Notes: generated from the sequence alone by a model not told the origin. Shown: positions 10,640 to 23,233, counted from the first letter of the stretch. The stretch: 64,000 bases of DNA from Nocardia veterana NBRC 100344 (GCF_000308855.1 NZ_BAGM01000056.1:50519-114518), one strand, 5' to 3'. Numbers and translations: made by a program.

Positions 10640-12199
10640 ATGAGTACAGACCACCGGCCCGTCGAATTGTCGGCTCTGGCCGCAGCGTTGCACACCGAGC
10701 AGGACGGCTATCGAAAGTCGTTACGCAGCCGCCAGTTGCAGATGATCGCGATCGGCGGGGTGATCGGCACCGGACTCTTCCTCGGTGCCGGCGGACGTCT
10801 CGCCGGCGCAGGTCCGGGGCTGTTTCTGGTCTACGCGGTCTGCGGCGTGTTCGTCTACTTCGTACTGCGGGCACTCGGGGAGTTGGTGCTGTATCGGCCC
10901 TCGTCCGGCTCCTTCGTTTCCTACGCGCGCGAATTCTATGGCGAGAAGCTGGCATTCGCCGTCGGTTGGATGTATTTCTTTCACTGGTGTATGACCGGCA
11001 TTGTCGACATCACCGCGATCGCGACGTATGTCCGATATTGGAATGCCTTCACGGGGGTGCCACACTGGGTCATCGCACTGGTCGCGCTGGTTGCGGTCGT
11101 GGGCACGAATTTGATCTCGGTGCGCTGGTTCGGCGAACTCGAATTCTGGGTGGCGCTGGTGAAAGTCGTCGCCCTCGTCGGGTTCCTGGTCGTGGGCTCG
11201 GTCTTTCTGGCCGGCCGATTCGTCATCCGGGGAGAGCCCACCGGGCCGAGCGTGCTCGCTCATCACGGCGGCTTGTTCCCGACCGGCGTGCTGCCGCTCG
11301 TCACGGTGACCACCGGTGTCGTATTCGCTTACGCGGCAGTGGAATTGGTCGGTATCGCGGCCGGGGAGACGGAAAACCCGCACGAGGTGATGCCGCGCGC
11401 CATCAATTCGGTCATCGCCCGCATCGGGGTGTTCTATGTCGGTTCGCTCGTCCTGCTCGGACTGTTGTTGCCCTACACGGCCTTTCGTGAGGGCGAGAGC
11501 CCGTTCGTCACCTTCTTCGCCCGTATCGGTGTCCCAGCCGCCGGATCGATGATGAATCTGATCGTGCTCACCGCCGCGTTCTCCAGCCTCAACGCCGGCC
11601 TGTATTCGACCGGCCGCATTCTGCGTTCGATGTCGGCGAACGGCAGCGCCCCCGCGGTGGCCGCCCGGATGTCGCGCACCGGCGTGCCCTACGTCGGAAT
11701 TCTGGCCACCGGCGCGATCGCGCTGATCGGCGTCGGGCTCGAAGCGATCGTGCCGGACCAGGCCTTCGAGATCGTGCTGAACGTCTCCGCCCTCGGCACG
11801 ATCATGTCCTGGATGGTGGTCCTGCTCTGCCAGCTGCGGTTGTGGCGACGCTGGTGGGACGGTATTTCCCACCGGCCCGCCTACCGCATGATCGGCGCAC
11901 CCTACACCGGCATCGCCACCCTCGTATTCCTCGCCGGCGTAATCGTGCTGATGGCATGCAGCGGCGACGCGATTCAACGCTGGGCGGTCGTGGCCACGGT
12001 CGGGGTGATGGGACCGGTGCTGGTCGGGGGATGGTTCCTGACGCGCCGAAAGGTCTTGCGCATCGCGGCCATCCGACACGACCACACCGGGCAGTTCCCG
12101 GTGGTCGCCGAGCGACCGTGGCCCGGGCGGCCCGCGGAGCCGGAAGTGATCGTGATGGACCGACAGCAATTCGGCGCGCGCAGTGAGGGACATCGCTGA
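10640..12199 (+). CDS. Amino acid permease, L-asparagine permease (AnsP)-like
   Basis: 519 aa, APC superfamily, about 12 TM helices. ATG at 10640 ([11 protein letters not shown]) with GGAAGG at 10627-10632 is preferred over the in-frame ATG at 10604. After the N-terminal [12 protein letters not shown] the first helix has the APC signature [15 protein letters not shown]. The middle part ([36 protein letters not shown]) resembles AnsP/CycA-type permeases that take up Asn or related amino acids by proton symport. Transport family is firm; substrate is a resemblance-based guess. Stands alone, preceded by a palindromic candidate operator. Confidence 0.8.
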   Translation: MSTDHRPVELSALAAALHTEQDGYRKSLRSRQLQMIAIGGVIGTGLFLGAGGRLAGAGPGLFLVYAVCGVFVYFVLRALGELVLYRPSSGSFVSYAREFYGEKLAFAVGWMYFFHWCMTGIVDITAIATYVRYWNAFTGVPHWVIALVALVAVVGTNLISVRWFGELEFWVALVKVVALVGFLVVGSVFLAGRFVIRGEPTGPSVLAHHGGLFPTGVLPLVTVTTGVVFAYAAVELVGIAAGETENPHEVMPRAINSVIARIGVFYVGSLVLLGLLLPYTAFREGESPFVTFFARIGVPAAGSMMNLIVLTAAFSSLNAGLYSTGRILRSMSANGSAPAVAARMSRTGVPYVGILATGAIALIGVGLEAIVPDQAFEIVLNVSALGTIMSWMVVLLCQLRLWRRWWDGISHRPAYRMIGAPYTGIATLVFLAGVIVLMACSGDAIQRWAVVATVGVMGPVLVGGWFLTRRKVLRIAAIRHDHTGQFPVVAERPWPGRPAEPEVIVMDRQQFGARSEGHR

Positions 12200-12307
12200 C
12201 GCGGCGGGATGCGGCTCGCCCGTGCCGCCCCGGAGAGGCACAGTCGACCGGCGGATGGCGTCCGCGCTGTCGTGCGTGCGGAAAGGCCGCCGGGTAGGGT
12301 CTCGGAA

Positions 12308-12955
12308 ATGCCGATCCTGTTCGACACCAGCGGGTTACAGCAGACCGGTCCGGATATCTGGGACTCGCCGCGGACGGGTGATCGGGTGATCCGCCAATAC
12401 ACCCCCGGAGTCCCGACGATCCCCGCTCCGCTGGAAGATCTGCCGGCTCTGCGGCGCGAGCTCGCCGAAGCCAGTGCCGAGCGGGGCTGTCTGATCGAAG
12501 CGCACGTCGTTTCCTTCGCGGACCTGCCGGCGCTGGTGCGTTTCGAGAAGGTACCGCATTGGAACCGGCCGCACGGCCTGATCTACACCGCCTCGATCAT
12601 CGTGCCGAGAGCGACCGGCGCTGCATCGTTGCTCGTGCTGTGCGCCGAGAACGGCCCCACCGGATACCGCGACGTCACGGTCGCGGCCAGAACGGGAATC
12701 GACGCCGCCCATCCGCCGCACCCGTACGCACCCGATCGTGCGAGTGCCCTGCCCTACAGCGCGGCCGATGACGCTCGGTGGGACCCCGAGTTCCCCGATC
12801 ACGCGCTGACCCGTGCCCGTCGATGGTTCGCCGAGCTCGCCCGCACTGCGCGCCTCGATCCGCACTTCGCGGCGCTGCCACCGTTCACCGGCCCGATTCC
12901 GGATTTCCCGGGTATGACCCCGCTGAGCGATCCGCCACCGTCCTGGCTTCGGTAG
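12308..12955 (+). CDS. Hypothetical protein
   Basis: 215 aa from ATG at 12308 (MPILFDTSGLQQTGPDIWDS). The upstream extension of the frame is Arg-rich and not protein-like. No domain recognised; a mixed alpha/beta soluble sequence with a Pro-rich C-terminus (IPDFPGMTPLSDPPPSWLR). No signal peptide or TM segment. Follows the permease by 108 bp on the same strand but nothing ties their functions together. Confidence 0.55.
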   Translation: MPILFDTSGLQQTGPDIWDSPRTGDRVIRQYTPGVPTIPAPLEDLPALRRELAEASAERGCLIEAHVVSFADLPALVRFEKVPHWNRPHGLIYTASIIVPRATGAASLLVLCAENGPTGYRDVTVAARTGIDAAHPPHPYAPDRASALPYSAADDARWDPEFPDHALTRARRWFAELARTARLDPHFAALPPFTGPIPDFPGMTPLSDPPPSWLR

Positions 12956-13266
12956 GCCCGAACGGCGGGACGTCGGTCCTGGCGCGGCGTGACAGCCTGT
13001 GCCGCAAAGGGTTTCGGGCGGCCGTCCGCGCAGCGGTTGCGCCGACGGTCGGGCGCGGTCGAGACCGCGCGGGTGCGAACCGTCCGTCTCGGCCGCGGAA
13101 GCAGCGCTGCGGCGGCCGAGGTTCGGCTCCACGTCCGAGACCGTTTCCGCGCCGGTACGCCCGGTAGTATCCGGAGCGATCGCGAATCTGTTTCATCCGG
13201 TAAGCGAGCTTCGGCTCGGGGCGACGGTGGCGTGCCGCCGCCGATCACAGCGGTGGAGGAGAGCGG
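12956..13266 (+). other. Intergenic region upstream of poxB
   Basis: 311 bp without a supportable gene. Holds the ribosome-binding site of the next gene (GGAGGAGA at 13255-13262). A small hairpin-capable sequence CGAGC-TTC-GGCTCG lies near 13205. No clear promoter or RNA. Confidence 0.3.
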
Positions 13267-15003
13267 ATGGCGAAAACGAATGTGGCCGATCAATTCGTGC
13301 ACGTTCTCGTGCAGGCCGGAGTACGGCGGATCTACGGTGTGGTGGGCGACAGCCTCAACCCGATCGTCGACGCGGTGCGCCGCACCCCGGACATCGAATG
13401 GGTGCATGTGCGCAACGAGGAAGCCGCCGCCTTCGCCGCGGCGGCCGAGGCGCAACTCACCGGCCGCCTGGCCGTCTGCGCCGGCAGTTGCGGCCCAGGG
13501 AACACGCACCTCATCCAGGGCCTCTACGACGCCCATCGCACCGGTGCGCCGGTCCTGGCGCTGGCCTCCCACATCCCGTCCGATCAGATCGGCACCCAGT
13601 TCTTTCAGGAGACGCACCCGGAACGACTCTTCGTCGAATGCAGCGGCTACTGCGAAATGATCAGCCGGCCCGAGCAGATGCCACGCATGCTCCGGATCGC
13701 GATCCAGCACGCCCTGGCGCGCAACGAGGTGGCGGTGGTGGTGCTGCCGGGCGATGTCGCGCAGTTGGACGCCGCGCACCCGACCGGCGAAACGAGCCTC
13801 GTCGCCGAACTCGGCCGCGTCGTACCCCCGCCCGATCAGGTGCGGGCGCTCGCCGACGCCCTGAATGCGGCGCGAACCGTCACCCTGTTCTGCGGCGCCG
13901 GTGCGCGGGACGCGCACGCGGAGGTGATGCGGCTCGCGGAGCTGGTGCACGCACCCATCGGGCACAGCCTGCGCGGTAAGGAATGGATCCAGTTCGACAA
14001 CCCCTACGACGTGGGAATGAGCGGCCTGCTCGGCTACGGCGCCTGCTACCAGGCCATGCACGACGCCGATCTCGTCGTCCTGGTCGGCACCGACTTTCCC
14101 TACGACGAATTCCTGCCCGGAGCCCGCACCGTGCAGATCGACCACGATGCCGCCCGGCTCGGCCGTCGCACACCGCTGCAACTGGCCGTGCACGGCGACG
14201 TCCGGGAAACTCTGCGCGCGGTTCTGCCCCTGGTGGAACAGAAACCGGACCGTGAATTCCTGGACCGCATGCTCGCCGAGCACTGCCGGCTGCTCGAGCA
14301 GGTGGTCGCGGCCTACACTCGAAATGTCGCCGACCACAAGCCGATTCACCCCGAATACGCCGCCGACATCCTCGACGAACTCGCAGCCGACGATGCGATC
14401 TTCACCGTCGACACCGGCATGTGCAATGTGTGGGCGGCCCGCTATCTGACCCCGAACGGCCGCCGCCGGGTGATCGGGTCGTTCCTGCACGGCACGATGG
14501 CCAACGCGCTGCCGCATGCGATCGGGGCGCAATTCGCCTATCCGGGCCGGCAGGTGATCTCGATGTCCGGCGACGGCGGGCTGGGCATGCTGATGGGCGA
14601 ACTGCTCACCGTCGCGCTGCACCGGCTGCCGGTCAAGATCGTGGTCTTCGACAATGCGTCGTTGGGGATGGTACGACTGGAAATGCTGGTGGACGGGCTG
14701 CCGAATTTCGAAACCGACCATGCGCCGGTCGATTTCGCCGCCGTCGCCCGAGCCGCCGGTATCCACGGCGTCCGGGTCACCGAGCCGTCCGATATTCGCG
14801 CGGCCCTGGCCGAGGCGCTGGCGCATCCGGGCCCCGCGCTCGTCGACCTGGTGACGGATCCGAACGCGTTGTCCCTGCCGCCGCACATCACCGCCGCGCA
14901 GGTTCGCGGCTTCGCGCTGGCCGCCAGCAAGATCGTGCTGACCGGTGGGGTGGGCCGCATGATCGATATGGCCCGATCCAATCTGCGCAACGTGCCGCGC
15001 TGA
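13267..15003 (+). CDS. poxB: Pyruvate dehydrogenase (quinone)-type ThDP enzyme
   Basis: 578 aa. Three-domain thiamine diphosphate enzyme of the PoxB/acetolactate-synthase superfamily: Pyr domain (about 1-180) with the activating Glu in RNEEAAAFAAAAEAQ and the SCGPGNTHLIQGLYDA signature, central FAD/cofactor domain (about 190-330), PP domain (about 360-530) with the ThDP motif GDGGLGMLMGEL...VVFDNASLGMV. Length and the GDSLNPIVDA N-terminus fit PoxB, which oxidises pyruvate to acetate and CO2 with electrons to menaquinone at the membrane. An acetolactate synthase is less likely because the PoxB-type start GVRRIYGVVGDSLNP is present. Confidence 0.85.
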   Translation: MAKTNVADQFVHVLVQAGVRRIYGVVGDSLNPIVDAVRRTPDIEWVHVRNEEAAAFAAAAEAQLTGRLAVCAGSCGPGNTHLIQGLYDAHRTGAPVLALASHIPSDQIGTQFFQETHPERLFVECSGYCEMISRPEQMPRMLRIAIQHALARNEVAVVVLPGDVAQLDAAHPTGETSLVAELGRVVPPPDQVRALADALNAARTVTLFCGAGARDAHAEVMRLAELVHAPIGHSLRGKEWIQFDNPYDVGMSGLLGYGACYQAMHDADLVVLVGTDFPYDEFLPGARTVQIDHDAARLGRRTPLQLAVHGDVRETLRAVLPLVEQKPDREFLDRMLAEHCRLLEQVVAAYTRNVADHKPIHPEYAADILDELAADDAIFTVDTGMCNVWAARYLTPNGRRRVIGSFLHGTMANALPHAIGAQFAYPGRQVISMSGDGGLGMLMGELLTVALHRLPVKIVVFDNASLGMVRLEMLVDGLPNFETDHAPVDFAAVARAAGIHGVRVTEPSDIRAALAEALAHPGPALVDLVTDPNALSLPPHITAAQVRGFALAASKIVLTGGVGRMIDMARSNLRNVPR

Positions 15004-15034
15004 CGTCGTCCGCGGGGCACGCGCCCGGCGGCGC

Positions 15035-16567
15035 TCAGGCGTACCGCTCGCGGAGTTTGCCCTTGACCAGCTTGCCCGTCGGGGTGCGGGGCAGTTCGTC
15101 GGCGAAGTCGACGCTGCGCGGCACCTTGTAGTGGGCGATGCGCGCACGCAGGAAGTCGCGGAGCCGTTGTGCCAGTTCGGGTCCGGGTTCGGCGCCCGGT
15201 GCGGGCTGGACGATCGCTTTCACCGATTCGCCCATCTCTTCGTCGGGCACGCCGATCACCGCCACATCGAGAACGTCGGGGTGCAGCGCCAGCGCATCCT
15301 CGATCTCCTGCGGATAGATGTTCACCCCGCCGGAGATGATCATGAATGCCTTGCGATCGGTCAGGAACAGATAGCCGTCGGTGTCGAGGTAGCCGATATC
15401 GCCGGTCGTGGTCCAGGTCGGATGGTCCGGATGGATCGCCTTCGCCGTCTTCTCCGGATCGTTGTGATAGTCGAACGGGACTTCCTCGCGCTCGAAATAG
15501 ACGGTGCCGATCTCGCCCGCGGGCAGCTCGCGCCCGTCGTCGGCGCAGATGCGAATGGTGCCCAGCCCCGCCCGGCCGACCGAGCCGGGTTTGCGCAACC
15601 ACTGCTCGCTGTCGATGAAGGTGGCGCCGTTTCCCTCGGTCGAGGCGTAGTACTCGTGCAGCACCGGGCCCCACCAGTCGATCATCGCCCGCTTCACCTC
15701 CACCGGGCACGGCGCGGCGGCGTGGACGGCGACGCGCATACTCGAGACGTCGTAACGGGCCCGCACGCTCTCGTCGAGTTTCAGCATCCGCACGAACATC
15801 GTCGGCACCCATTGACTGTGGGTGACGCGATAGCGCTCGATCGCGGCCAGCGCCCGTTCGGCGTCGAACCGTTCCATCACGACCACGGTTCCGCCGAGGG
15901 CGTGCACCACACCGCCGAACCGCAACGGCGCGGCGTGGTAGAGCGGCGCCGGCGAGAGGTACACGGTGTCGGTATCGAAACCGTAGAGCGGGCCGAAGAC
16001 GGCGGTGTAGGTGTCCCCCGGTGGATCGCCGACCTGCCGGTCCGGCAGTGGATGTTCGATGCCCTTCGGGCGTCCCGTGGTGCCCGACGAGTACAACATG
16101 TCGGCACCCCGCGGCTGATCGGGCAGCGGTGCGGAAGACGATGCGGCCAAAGCCTTTTCATACGAGTCGTACCCTGCGACCTCACCACCGAACGCCAGCC
16201 CGATCTCGACGCCCGGGGTCTGCGTCGTCACCTGGGTGGCGACCTGCGCCAGTTCCGCCGACACGATCAGCGCGCGGGCCCCGCAATCGTTGACGATGTA
16301 GCTGATCTCGTCGGCCGACAGATGCCGGTTGACGGCCGTGATGTAAAGCCCGGATCGCAGCGCGGCCCAGTACACCTCGTACACCTCGAGCACGTTGCCG
16401 GACAGCAGTGCGATGTGATCGCCACGCCGCAATCCCGCCTCGCGCAGATGGCGAGCCAGGCGCACGGAGTTGTCCTCCAGCTCGCGATAGGTCAGCGCCG
16501 TCCCGCTCTCGGCCAGGACAACCGCCGGTTTATCAGGGAAACGATCGACATGTGCACCGGGATACAC
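15035..16567 (-). CDS. Acyl-CoA synthetase (AMP-forming, FadD-type)
   Basis: 510 aa from GTG at 16567 (V-Y-P-G-A-H), which has GGAGGAG just upstream; the open frame goes 115 codons further but is low-complexity. Contains the adenylate-forming motifs: MLYSSGTTGRPKGIEHPLPD (P-loop), YYASTEGNG, TTGDIGYLDTDGYLFLTDRK, and the C-terminal catalytic Lys in RTPTGKLVKGKL. Activates a carboxylic acid, probably fatty or aromatic, to its CoA thioester. Convergent with poxB (31 bp between stops). Confidence 0.85.
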   Translation of the reverse strand: MYPGAHVDRFPDKPAVVLAESGTALTYRELEDNSVRLARHLREAGLRRGDHIALLSGNVLEVYEVYWAALRSGLYITAVNRHLSADEISYIVNDCGARALIVSAELAQVATQVTTQTPGVEIGLAFGGEVAGYDSYEKALAASSSAPLPDQPRGADMLYSSGTTGRPKGIEHPLPDRQVGDPPGDTYTAVFGPLYGFDTDTVYLSPAPLYHAAPLRFGGVVHALGGTVVVMERFDAERALAAIERYRVTHSQWVPTMFVRMLKLDESVRARYDVSSMRVAVHAAAPCPVEVKRAMIDWWGPVLHEYYASTEGNGATFIDSEQWLRKPGSVGRAGLGTIRICADDGRELPAGEIGTVYFEREEVPFDYHNDPEKTAKAIHPDHPTWTTTGDIGYLDTDGYLFLTDRKAFMIISGGVNIYPQEIEDALALHPDVLDVAVIGVPDEEMGESVKAIVQPAPGAEPGPELAQRLRDFLRARIAHYKVPRSVDFADELPRTPTGKLVKGKLRERYA

Positions 16568-16971
16568 AGCACTCCTCCACACCGCGGCCGACGGCCGCAC
16601 CGCGCCCGCCGGTCGATCCGGGGCCTGCCGCGCCGCTGCGATCCGGCCCCGCCGGAACACCGTTCCGGCGAGCGCGACGATAGCGGAAAGTGAACGACAA
16701 TTCTGCAGTAATCGGCAAATTGCCATGAGGTGTGCCGGTGCGTGATCGCCTCCCGGCCACGGGCGGCGAGCGATCCGGTTGCGTTGCGCAGGGCAGTGCT
16801 GGCGGGCCCTGATCCGGCTCGGCGCCGATGAGAAGCGGGTGGGCGATGAATGGCAGTTCGCCCACCGCGCCCGGTCTGCGGCGTCGTCCGATGCCCAGGT
16901 TTTTCGGGGCATAACAGCCGGACCGCTGATTCGATAATCGGGTAGAGCCCATCGCGAAACAGGAGGTTTCC
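16568..16971. other. Divergent intergenic region
   Basis: 404 bp between the acyl-CoA synthetase (minus) and the secreted protein gene (plus). No ORF with coding character. Probably carries both promoters; AGGAGG at 16961-16966 is the ribosome-binding site of the gene at 16972. No repeat or RNA recognised. Confidence 0.3.
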
Positions 16972-17376
16972 ATGCGTATCAGGCGTTTCTGGGCCATTGC
17001 CGCCGGTGCCGCGGTGGCAGCGGCCGCCATGGTCGGCTTCGCCGTTCCCGCGCAAGCGGATTCGGCCGGCGCGGACCTCGAGGTGTACACCTACTGCGGC
17101 GGTGCGCTGCCGGGATTGCCTCCCCAGCTGAGCGTCATCATCCGCAATATCGGTGACGCGCCGGCGCAGAACGTGACGGTCGACTACTGGACGCCGTTCG
17201 GTCCGGCCGGTTCGCGCTCGGAATCCGTTGTGGCGCCGGGACAGATCATCAACTACCCGATCGGCACGGCGCGCACACTGGAACTCGTCACCGCGCGGGT
17301 GCGCAGCGCGACACCGGACGTCAACGTCGCGAACAATGTGGTGGTGGACCCGATGTACTGCACCGTGTCGTTCTGA
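16972..17376 (+). CDS. Small secreted protein with a CARDB/Ig-like fold
   Basis: 134 aa with a clear Sec signal peptide: MRIRRF, a hydrophobic Ala/Val core, then AVPAQA with predicted cleavage before DSAG (about residue 30). The mature part, about 104 aa, is beta-rich (LSVIIRNIGDAPAQNVTVDY, ARTLELVTARVRSATPDVNV) and resembles a CARDB/bacterial Ig-like adhesion module. Two Cys (in YTYCGG and PMYC) could form a disulfide tying the ends together. Strong AGGAGG upstream. Function unknown. Confidence 0.65.
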   Translation: MRIRRFWAIAAGAAVAAAAMVGFAVPAQADSAGADLEVYTYCGGALPGLPPQLSVIIRNIGDAPAQNVTVDYWTPFGPAGSRSESVVAPGQIINYPIGTARTLELVTARVRSATPDVNVANNVVVDPMYCTVSF

Positions 17377-17573
17377 GTTGCGGCGACGCCGGTGTCGGTC
17401 TCGGGCCGCCGTCCGCGGCACAGTGCCGGAGCGCGCGCTCCTGACTGCCCGTCACGAGTGGCGCGGCGCTCGCCGGTCCGCGACTGCATCGCGACAGTTC
17501 GGTGAGTGCGCGGCGCGGATCGCGCTCGCTTAGGCTGAGCCGCACGCGATGTCGACAAGGGGAGCGCCGACCG

Positions 17574-18314
17574 ATGAATCCGTACCCGCCCGGATATTCC
17601 GCAGTACCACCGCCGGCCTGGGGTGCGCCGCCGAACTACCCTGGCGTTCAGCAGTTTTCGCGGCCCGGGCCGGCGCGGAACCGCAGCGCTGCCGACATCG
17701 TCGCCGGTGTCGGTTTGATGGTCGCCGCGATCGTCAGTGCGGCGCATTCGATATGGGGGATGTTCGGCCGGGGTGGCGGCTACTCCGTCTTCGAATACGG
17801 GATGGGCGTCGTCTTGATCCCGTTCTGGGTGGTCTGTCTCGTCGCACTGGTCGGCGGCATCGGGTTGTCGGTCGCCGGGTCCGGATCGATGCGACTGCGT
17901 ACCGTCGCATCGTTGGGAGCGGGACCGCTGCTTCTCACGGTGGCCCAGCATGTTGTCGCGCTCTTCTTCGACTCCTACCTGCGATGGTCGGACAACGGCA
18001 ATTGGCTGGTGATCCCGACAGCCGTCGCCGTCCTCGCCGCGGTGGGAGGTTTGGTCGCGGGAAGGCCCGGGACGTCCGCAGGCCCGGCGTACCCGCCGCT
18101 GCCTGCGGGTTTCGCCCCGTACCCGGGCATGTCTGGCCACCCCGGCGCGCCCGCCGCCCCGCCCGGTTACCCGGTCCACCCCGGCCCGGCGGCGCCCCAG
18201 TCCTCGACGCCCCAGTCCTGGCCGCAACATCCCGGCCTGGCCGCTCCCGATGCGTCACCCTTGTCCGGCCCCAGTGGGACGCAGCGGCCGGAGCCGAGTA
18301 CGCCGCAGCACTGA
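17574..18314 (+). CDS. Membrane protein with proline-rich termini
   Basis: 246 aa from ATG at 17574, with AGGGGAG about 10 nt upstream (the longer frame start is not protein-like). The N-terminus is Pro/Tyr-rich (MNPYPPGYSAVPPPAWGAPP). Four hydrophobic helices follow (about residues 40-160: DIVAGVGLMVAAIVSAAHSI, GVVLIPFWVVCLVALVGGIG, SLGAGPLLLTVAQHVVALFF, LVIPTAVAVLAAVGGLVAG). The cytoplasmic or extracytoplasmic tail is again Pro/Gly/Ser-rich and disordered. Common architecture for actinobacterial envelope proteins of unknown role. Confidence 0.6.
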   Translation: MNPYPPGYSAVPPPAWGAPPNYPGVQQFSRPGPARNRSAADIVAGVGLMVAAIVSAAHSIWGMFGRGGGYSVFEYGMGVVLIPFWVVCLVALVGGIGLSVAGSGSMRLRTVASLGAGPLLLTVAQHVVALFFDSYLRWSDNGNWLVIPTAVAVLAAVGGLVAGRPGTSAGPAYPPLPAGFAPYPGMSGHPGAPAAPPGYPVHPGPAAPQSSTPQSWPQHPGLAAPDASPLSGPSGTQRPEPSTPQH

Positions 18315-18497
18315 CACCGGTTCGGGTGGTCGCTCTTCGGAGCCCACCGCGTCCCCTGGCGGTGCCGCGACTGCCCACGCGCACCGGGATCGGATCGGTG
18401 ACGCAACGGATCGTGCGAACCCCGGCGATTCCGGCGGTTCTCCCGCATGCCCGCAGAGGTGTGCACGAATCGTTCCGGCCTGCCGCTTCGAGGGCTG

Positions 18498-18630
18498 ACT
18501 GCGATAGCGGAACAGGCGTCCCCGACAGGTGGGCGAGGACGCGATGTCCATTGGTGAGTTCGACGGCGAATCCCGCATCCCGCAGACATTCCACGACGTG
18601 CCCGTGTACCTCGATGGCCGCCTGCTTCAT
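18498..18630 (-). pseudogene. Decayed translation initiation factor IF-1 paralogue
   Basis: From ATG at 18630 the minus strand reads MKQAAIEVHGHVVECLRDAG then FAVELTNGHRVLAHLSG, closely matching IF-1 residues 1-40 (AIEVEGxVVExLPNAxFRVELENGHxVLAHISG). The next expected part (KMR...RILPGD...SPYDLS) is absent. The IF-1 ending is found immediately in another frame as RGRLFRYRS (compare SRGRIVYRYR). About 28 codons have been deleted with a frame change. The ATG overlaps the stop of the GNAT remnant (ATGA), suggesting a former operon. A functional housekeeping infA must lie elsewhere. Confidence 0.7.
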
Positions 18631-18821
18631 CCCCACACCAACTCCACGGCATTGCTCGAATATTCGGCGCCGATGCTCGCGAACAGGGCGGCGGCAGTGG
18701 TGTCGGCTTCGTCGATTTCGGCCGAGTCCCAGGGTTTCCCGGCGTGATGGAGTGACGTCAGTGCGCACCTGAGCAGGGCTCCGGCGATGCCGCGGCGCCG
18801 CGCGTCGGCCCGCACCGTTTC
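18627..18821 (-). pseudogene. GNAT acetyltransferase remnant (C-terminal part only)
   Basis: The minus strand encodes VRADARRRGIAGALLRCALT, which continues ...SLHHAGKPWDSAEIDEADTT and ends in NAVELVWG. This is the acetyl-CoA-binding motif A (R-R-x-G-x-A/G) and C-terminal strand of a GNAT domain, about 65 residues. The N-terminal half is gone; further upstream the frame is only the shadow of the opposing gene at 18885. Its stop overlaps the start of the IF-1 remnant by the ATGA arrangement. Confidence 0.6.
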
Positions 18822-18884
18822 TGCCCCACTGTGAGAAGGGCGGACAATACTGCTCCGACAGCTGTTGTGGTGGAGGCCTCGGAT

Positions 18885-19850
18885 ATGGCGGGTGAGCTCG
18901 AGCTGCGGTACGTAGGGCCGCTGATCGTCCGGCGCATGAGCGAGGCCGTCGACGATATCGCGGGTGCGTTCGCTCGCAGGTTGACCGGCGGCGCGGGTGA
19001 ACTGACGCGCTCCGCGGGGCATGCGCGGCACACCGACGGCGAGGCCCGGGACATCCTCGAGGGGACCGTGCTCGAGAGTCCGGGCGTGCGCATGTCGGGG
19101 GACAGGATCGTGGCGTTGCGCGGCACGGATGTCTACGGGGCTCCGATCGAGGTGGATCCGAAGCGGATCGCCTACGAGCCGTTGCGCGACAGCGACGGCG
19201 AATACGTGGGTATCTCCTTCCCGACCAGTGCGGCGAGCGCACGTGCTGCCGGAGACTGGGCCGCCGGTCGAATGCTGGGGATCGAGACCGCCGGTGTCGT
19301 CAAGCTGCCCGGTGCGGTCGTTAATCGAGCGGGGCCGGGACTTCCGCACGAGCCCGGCGCGGCGCTGCCGCGAGCGGTGGAGGTTCGCCGCACCTCTGAC
19401 CTGCGGACTCCGTTCGTCGTGATGGGAAGGTTCGACAACGACGGCGCCGTGGTCATGGTGCGCAACACTCCCGGTGACGGCCGTCCCGAGGTCGAACCGG
19501 TACATCTGCCGGCCGAGTACGTCGGTCGTGTCATTCGTGACAACACCGTGTACGCGATGAAGAGTCTCGACGAACCGCGGCGCCCCGTCACCCTGGTGTC
19601 GCAGAACGACAGTCCGGTCGACGGCTCGGTGTCGAAAGCCATCGCCGAGCAACTGCACGAGTCCGCCGCCCGCCCGACCTACCCCTTCGACCGGGTTCCC
19701 GGCGAGCAGGGAACGGTCACCGGCGTCGTCCACCCGACCCGGACGATCGGACCGCTGTGGCCCGAATCCACTCTGGAAGCCCGCGGGTCGGTGACCGCCG
19801 ACGGGCGCTTGACCAGTGAATACGCTGTCCATGAGCCGCCTTCCGGCTAG
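18885..19850 (+). CDS. Hypothetical protein
   Basis: 321 aa from ATG at 18885 (MAGELELRYVGPLIVRRMSE), supported by GGAGG at 18872-18876 with 8-nt spacing. No family recognised. Mostly beta-rich with short amphipathic helices at the N-terminus (EAVDDIAGAFARRLTGGAGE). No signal peptide, Cys-poor, acidic. The middle (GISFPTSAASARAAGDWAAG) and C-terminal repeats of charged strands do not suggest an enzyme. It borders the pseudogene patch at 18.5-18.8 kb, consistent with an unstable, accessory location. Confidence 0.5.
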   Translation: MAGELELRYVGPLIVRRMSEAVDDIAGAFARRLTGGAGELTRSAGHARHTDGEARDILEGTVLESPGVRMSGDRIVALRGTDVYGAPIEVDPKRIAYEPLRDSDGEYVGISFPTSAASARAAGDWAAGRMLGIETAGVVKLPGAVVNRAGPGLPHEPGAALPRAVEVRRTSDLRTPFVVMGRFDNDGAVVMVRNTPGDGRPEVEPVHLPAEYVGRVIRDNTVYAMKSLDEPRRPVTLVSQNDSPVDGSVSKAIAEQLHESAARPTYPFDRVPGEQGTVTGVVHPTRTIGPLWPESTLEARGSVTADGRLTSEYAVHEPPSG

Positions 19851-19966
19851 GTCGTCGAACCACCCGGTGCGGCGTGGATCCGGCCCGATGCAGCGCTGGG
19901 TCGACACATCGAGACCGGGGTCATGCCGGTGCGCGCTAAGCTCGGCTTCACCCCACCCGTGAATGA

Positions 19967-22301
<2,335 letters not shown>

Positions 22302-22305
<4 letters not shown>

Positions 22306-23233
22306 GTACCGAAGCGACACCGGAGGTTCCGGTGACCACTCAGGATCTGTCGGCGCTCGACAAGGCCCACGTGCTGGCCGGTGCGCTGCCGTGGCTGCAG
22401 AAGTTCCGGGACAAGATCGTGGTCGTCAAATACGGCGGCAACGCGATGATCGACGACGATCTCAAGCACGCCTTCGCCGCCGACATGGCGTTCCTGCGCA
22501 CCGTCGGCGTCCATCCGGTGGTGGTGCACGGAGGCGGCCCGCAGATCAGTGCCATGCTGAAAAAGCTGGGGCTGCAGGGGGAATTCCGTGGCGGCTTCCG
22601 CGTCACCACCCCCGAGGTGATGGATGTGGTGCGGATGGTGCTGTTCGGTCAGGTCGGCCGCGAACTGGTCGGACTGATCAACGCGCACGGCCCGTACGCG
22701 GTCGGCATCTCCGGTGAGGACGCGCGGCTGTTCACCGCCACCCGCCGCACCGTCACCGTCGACGGCGAGCAGACCGATATCGGCCTGGTCGGCGACGTCA
22801 CCGCCGTCAATCCGGACGCGGTGCTGGATCTCGTGCGCGCCGGGCGCATTCCGGTGGTGTCCACCATCGCGCCCGATGCCGACGGCGTGGTGCACAACAT
22901 CAACGCCGATACCGCCGCCGCGGCGCTGGCGCAGGGCATCGGCGCGGAGAAACTCGTGGTGCTCACCGATGTCGAAGGCCTGTACACGAATTGGCCCGAC
23001 CGCTCGTCGCTGACCACCCATATCGACACCGACGCCTTGGCCGCCCTGCTGCCGAGCCTGGACGCCGGCATGGTGCCGAAGATGGAGGCCTGCCTGCGCG
23101 CGGTGCAGGCCGGTGTCCCGACCGCGCACGTGATCGACGGCCGGGTGCCGCATGCGGTACTGCTGGAACTGTTCACCGGGGAAGGTATCGGAACGATGGT
23201 GACCCCACCCGAGACGGCAGGAACGACGAACTC

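Noticed and set aside
12799..15147. 782-codon minus-strand open frame opposite poxB
   Set aside because: Complementary to a certain ThDP-enzyme gene; no protein-like sequence.
18529..18747. 72-aa plus-strand ORF
   Set aside because: Explained as the antisense of the IF-1 and GNAT remnants, which match known families far better.
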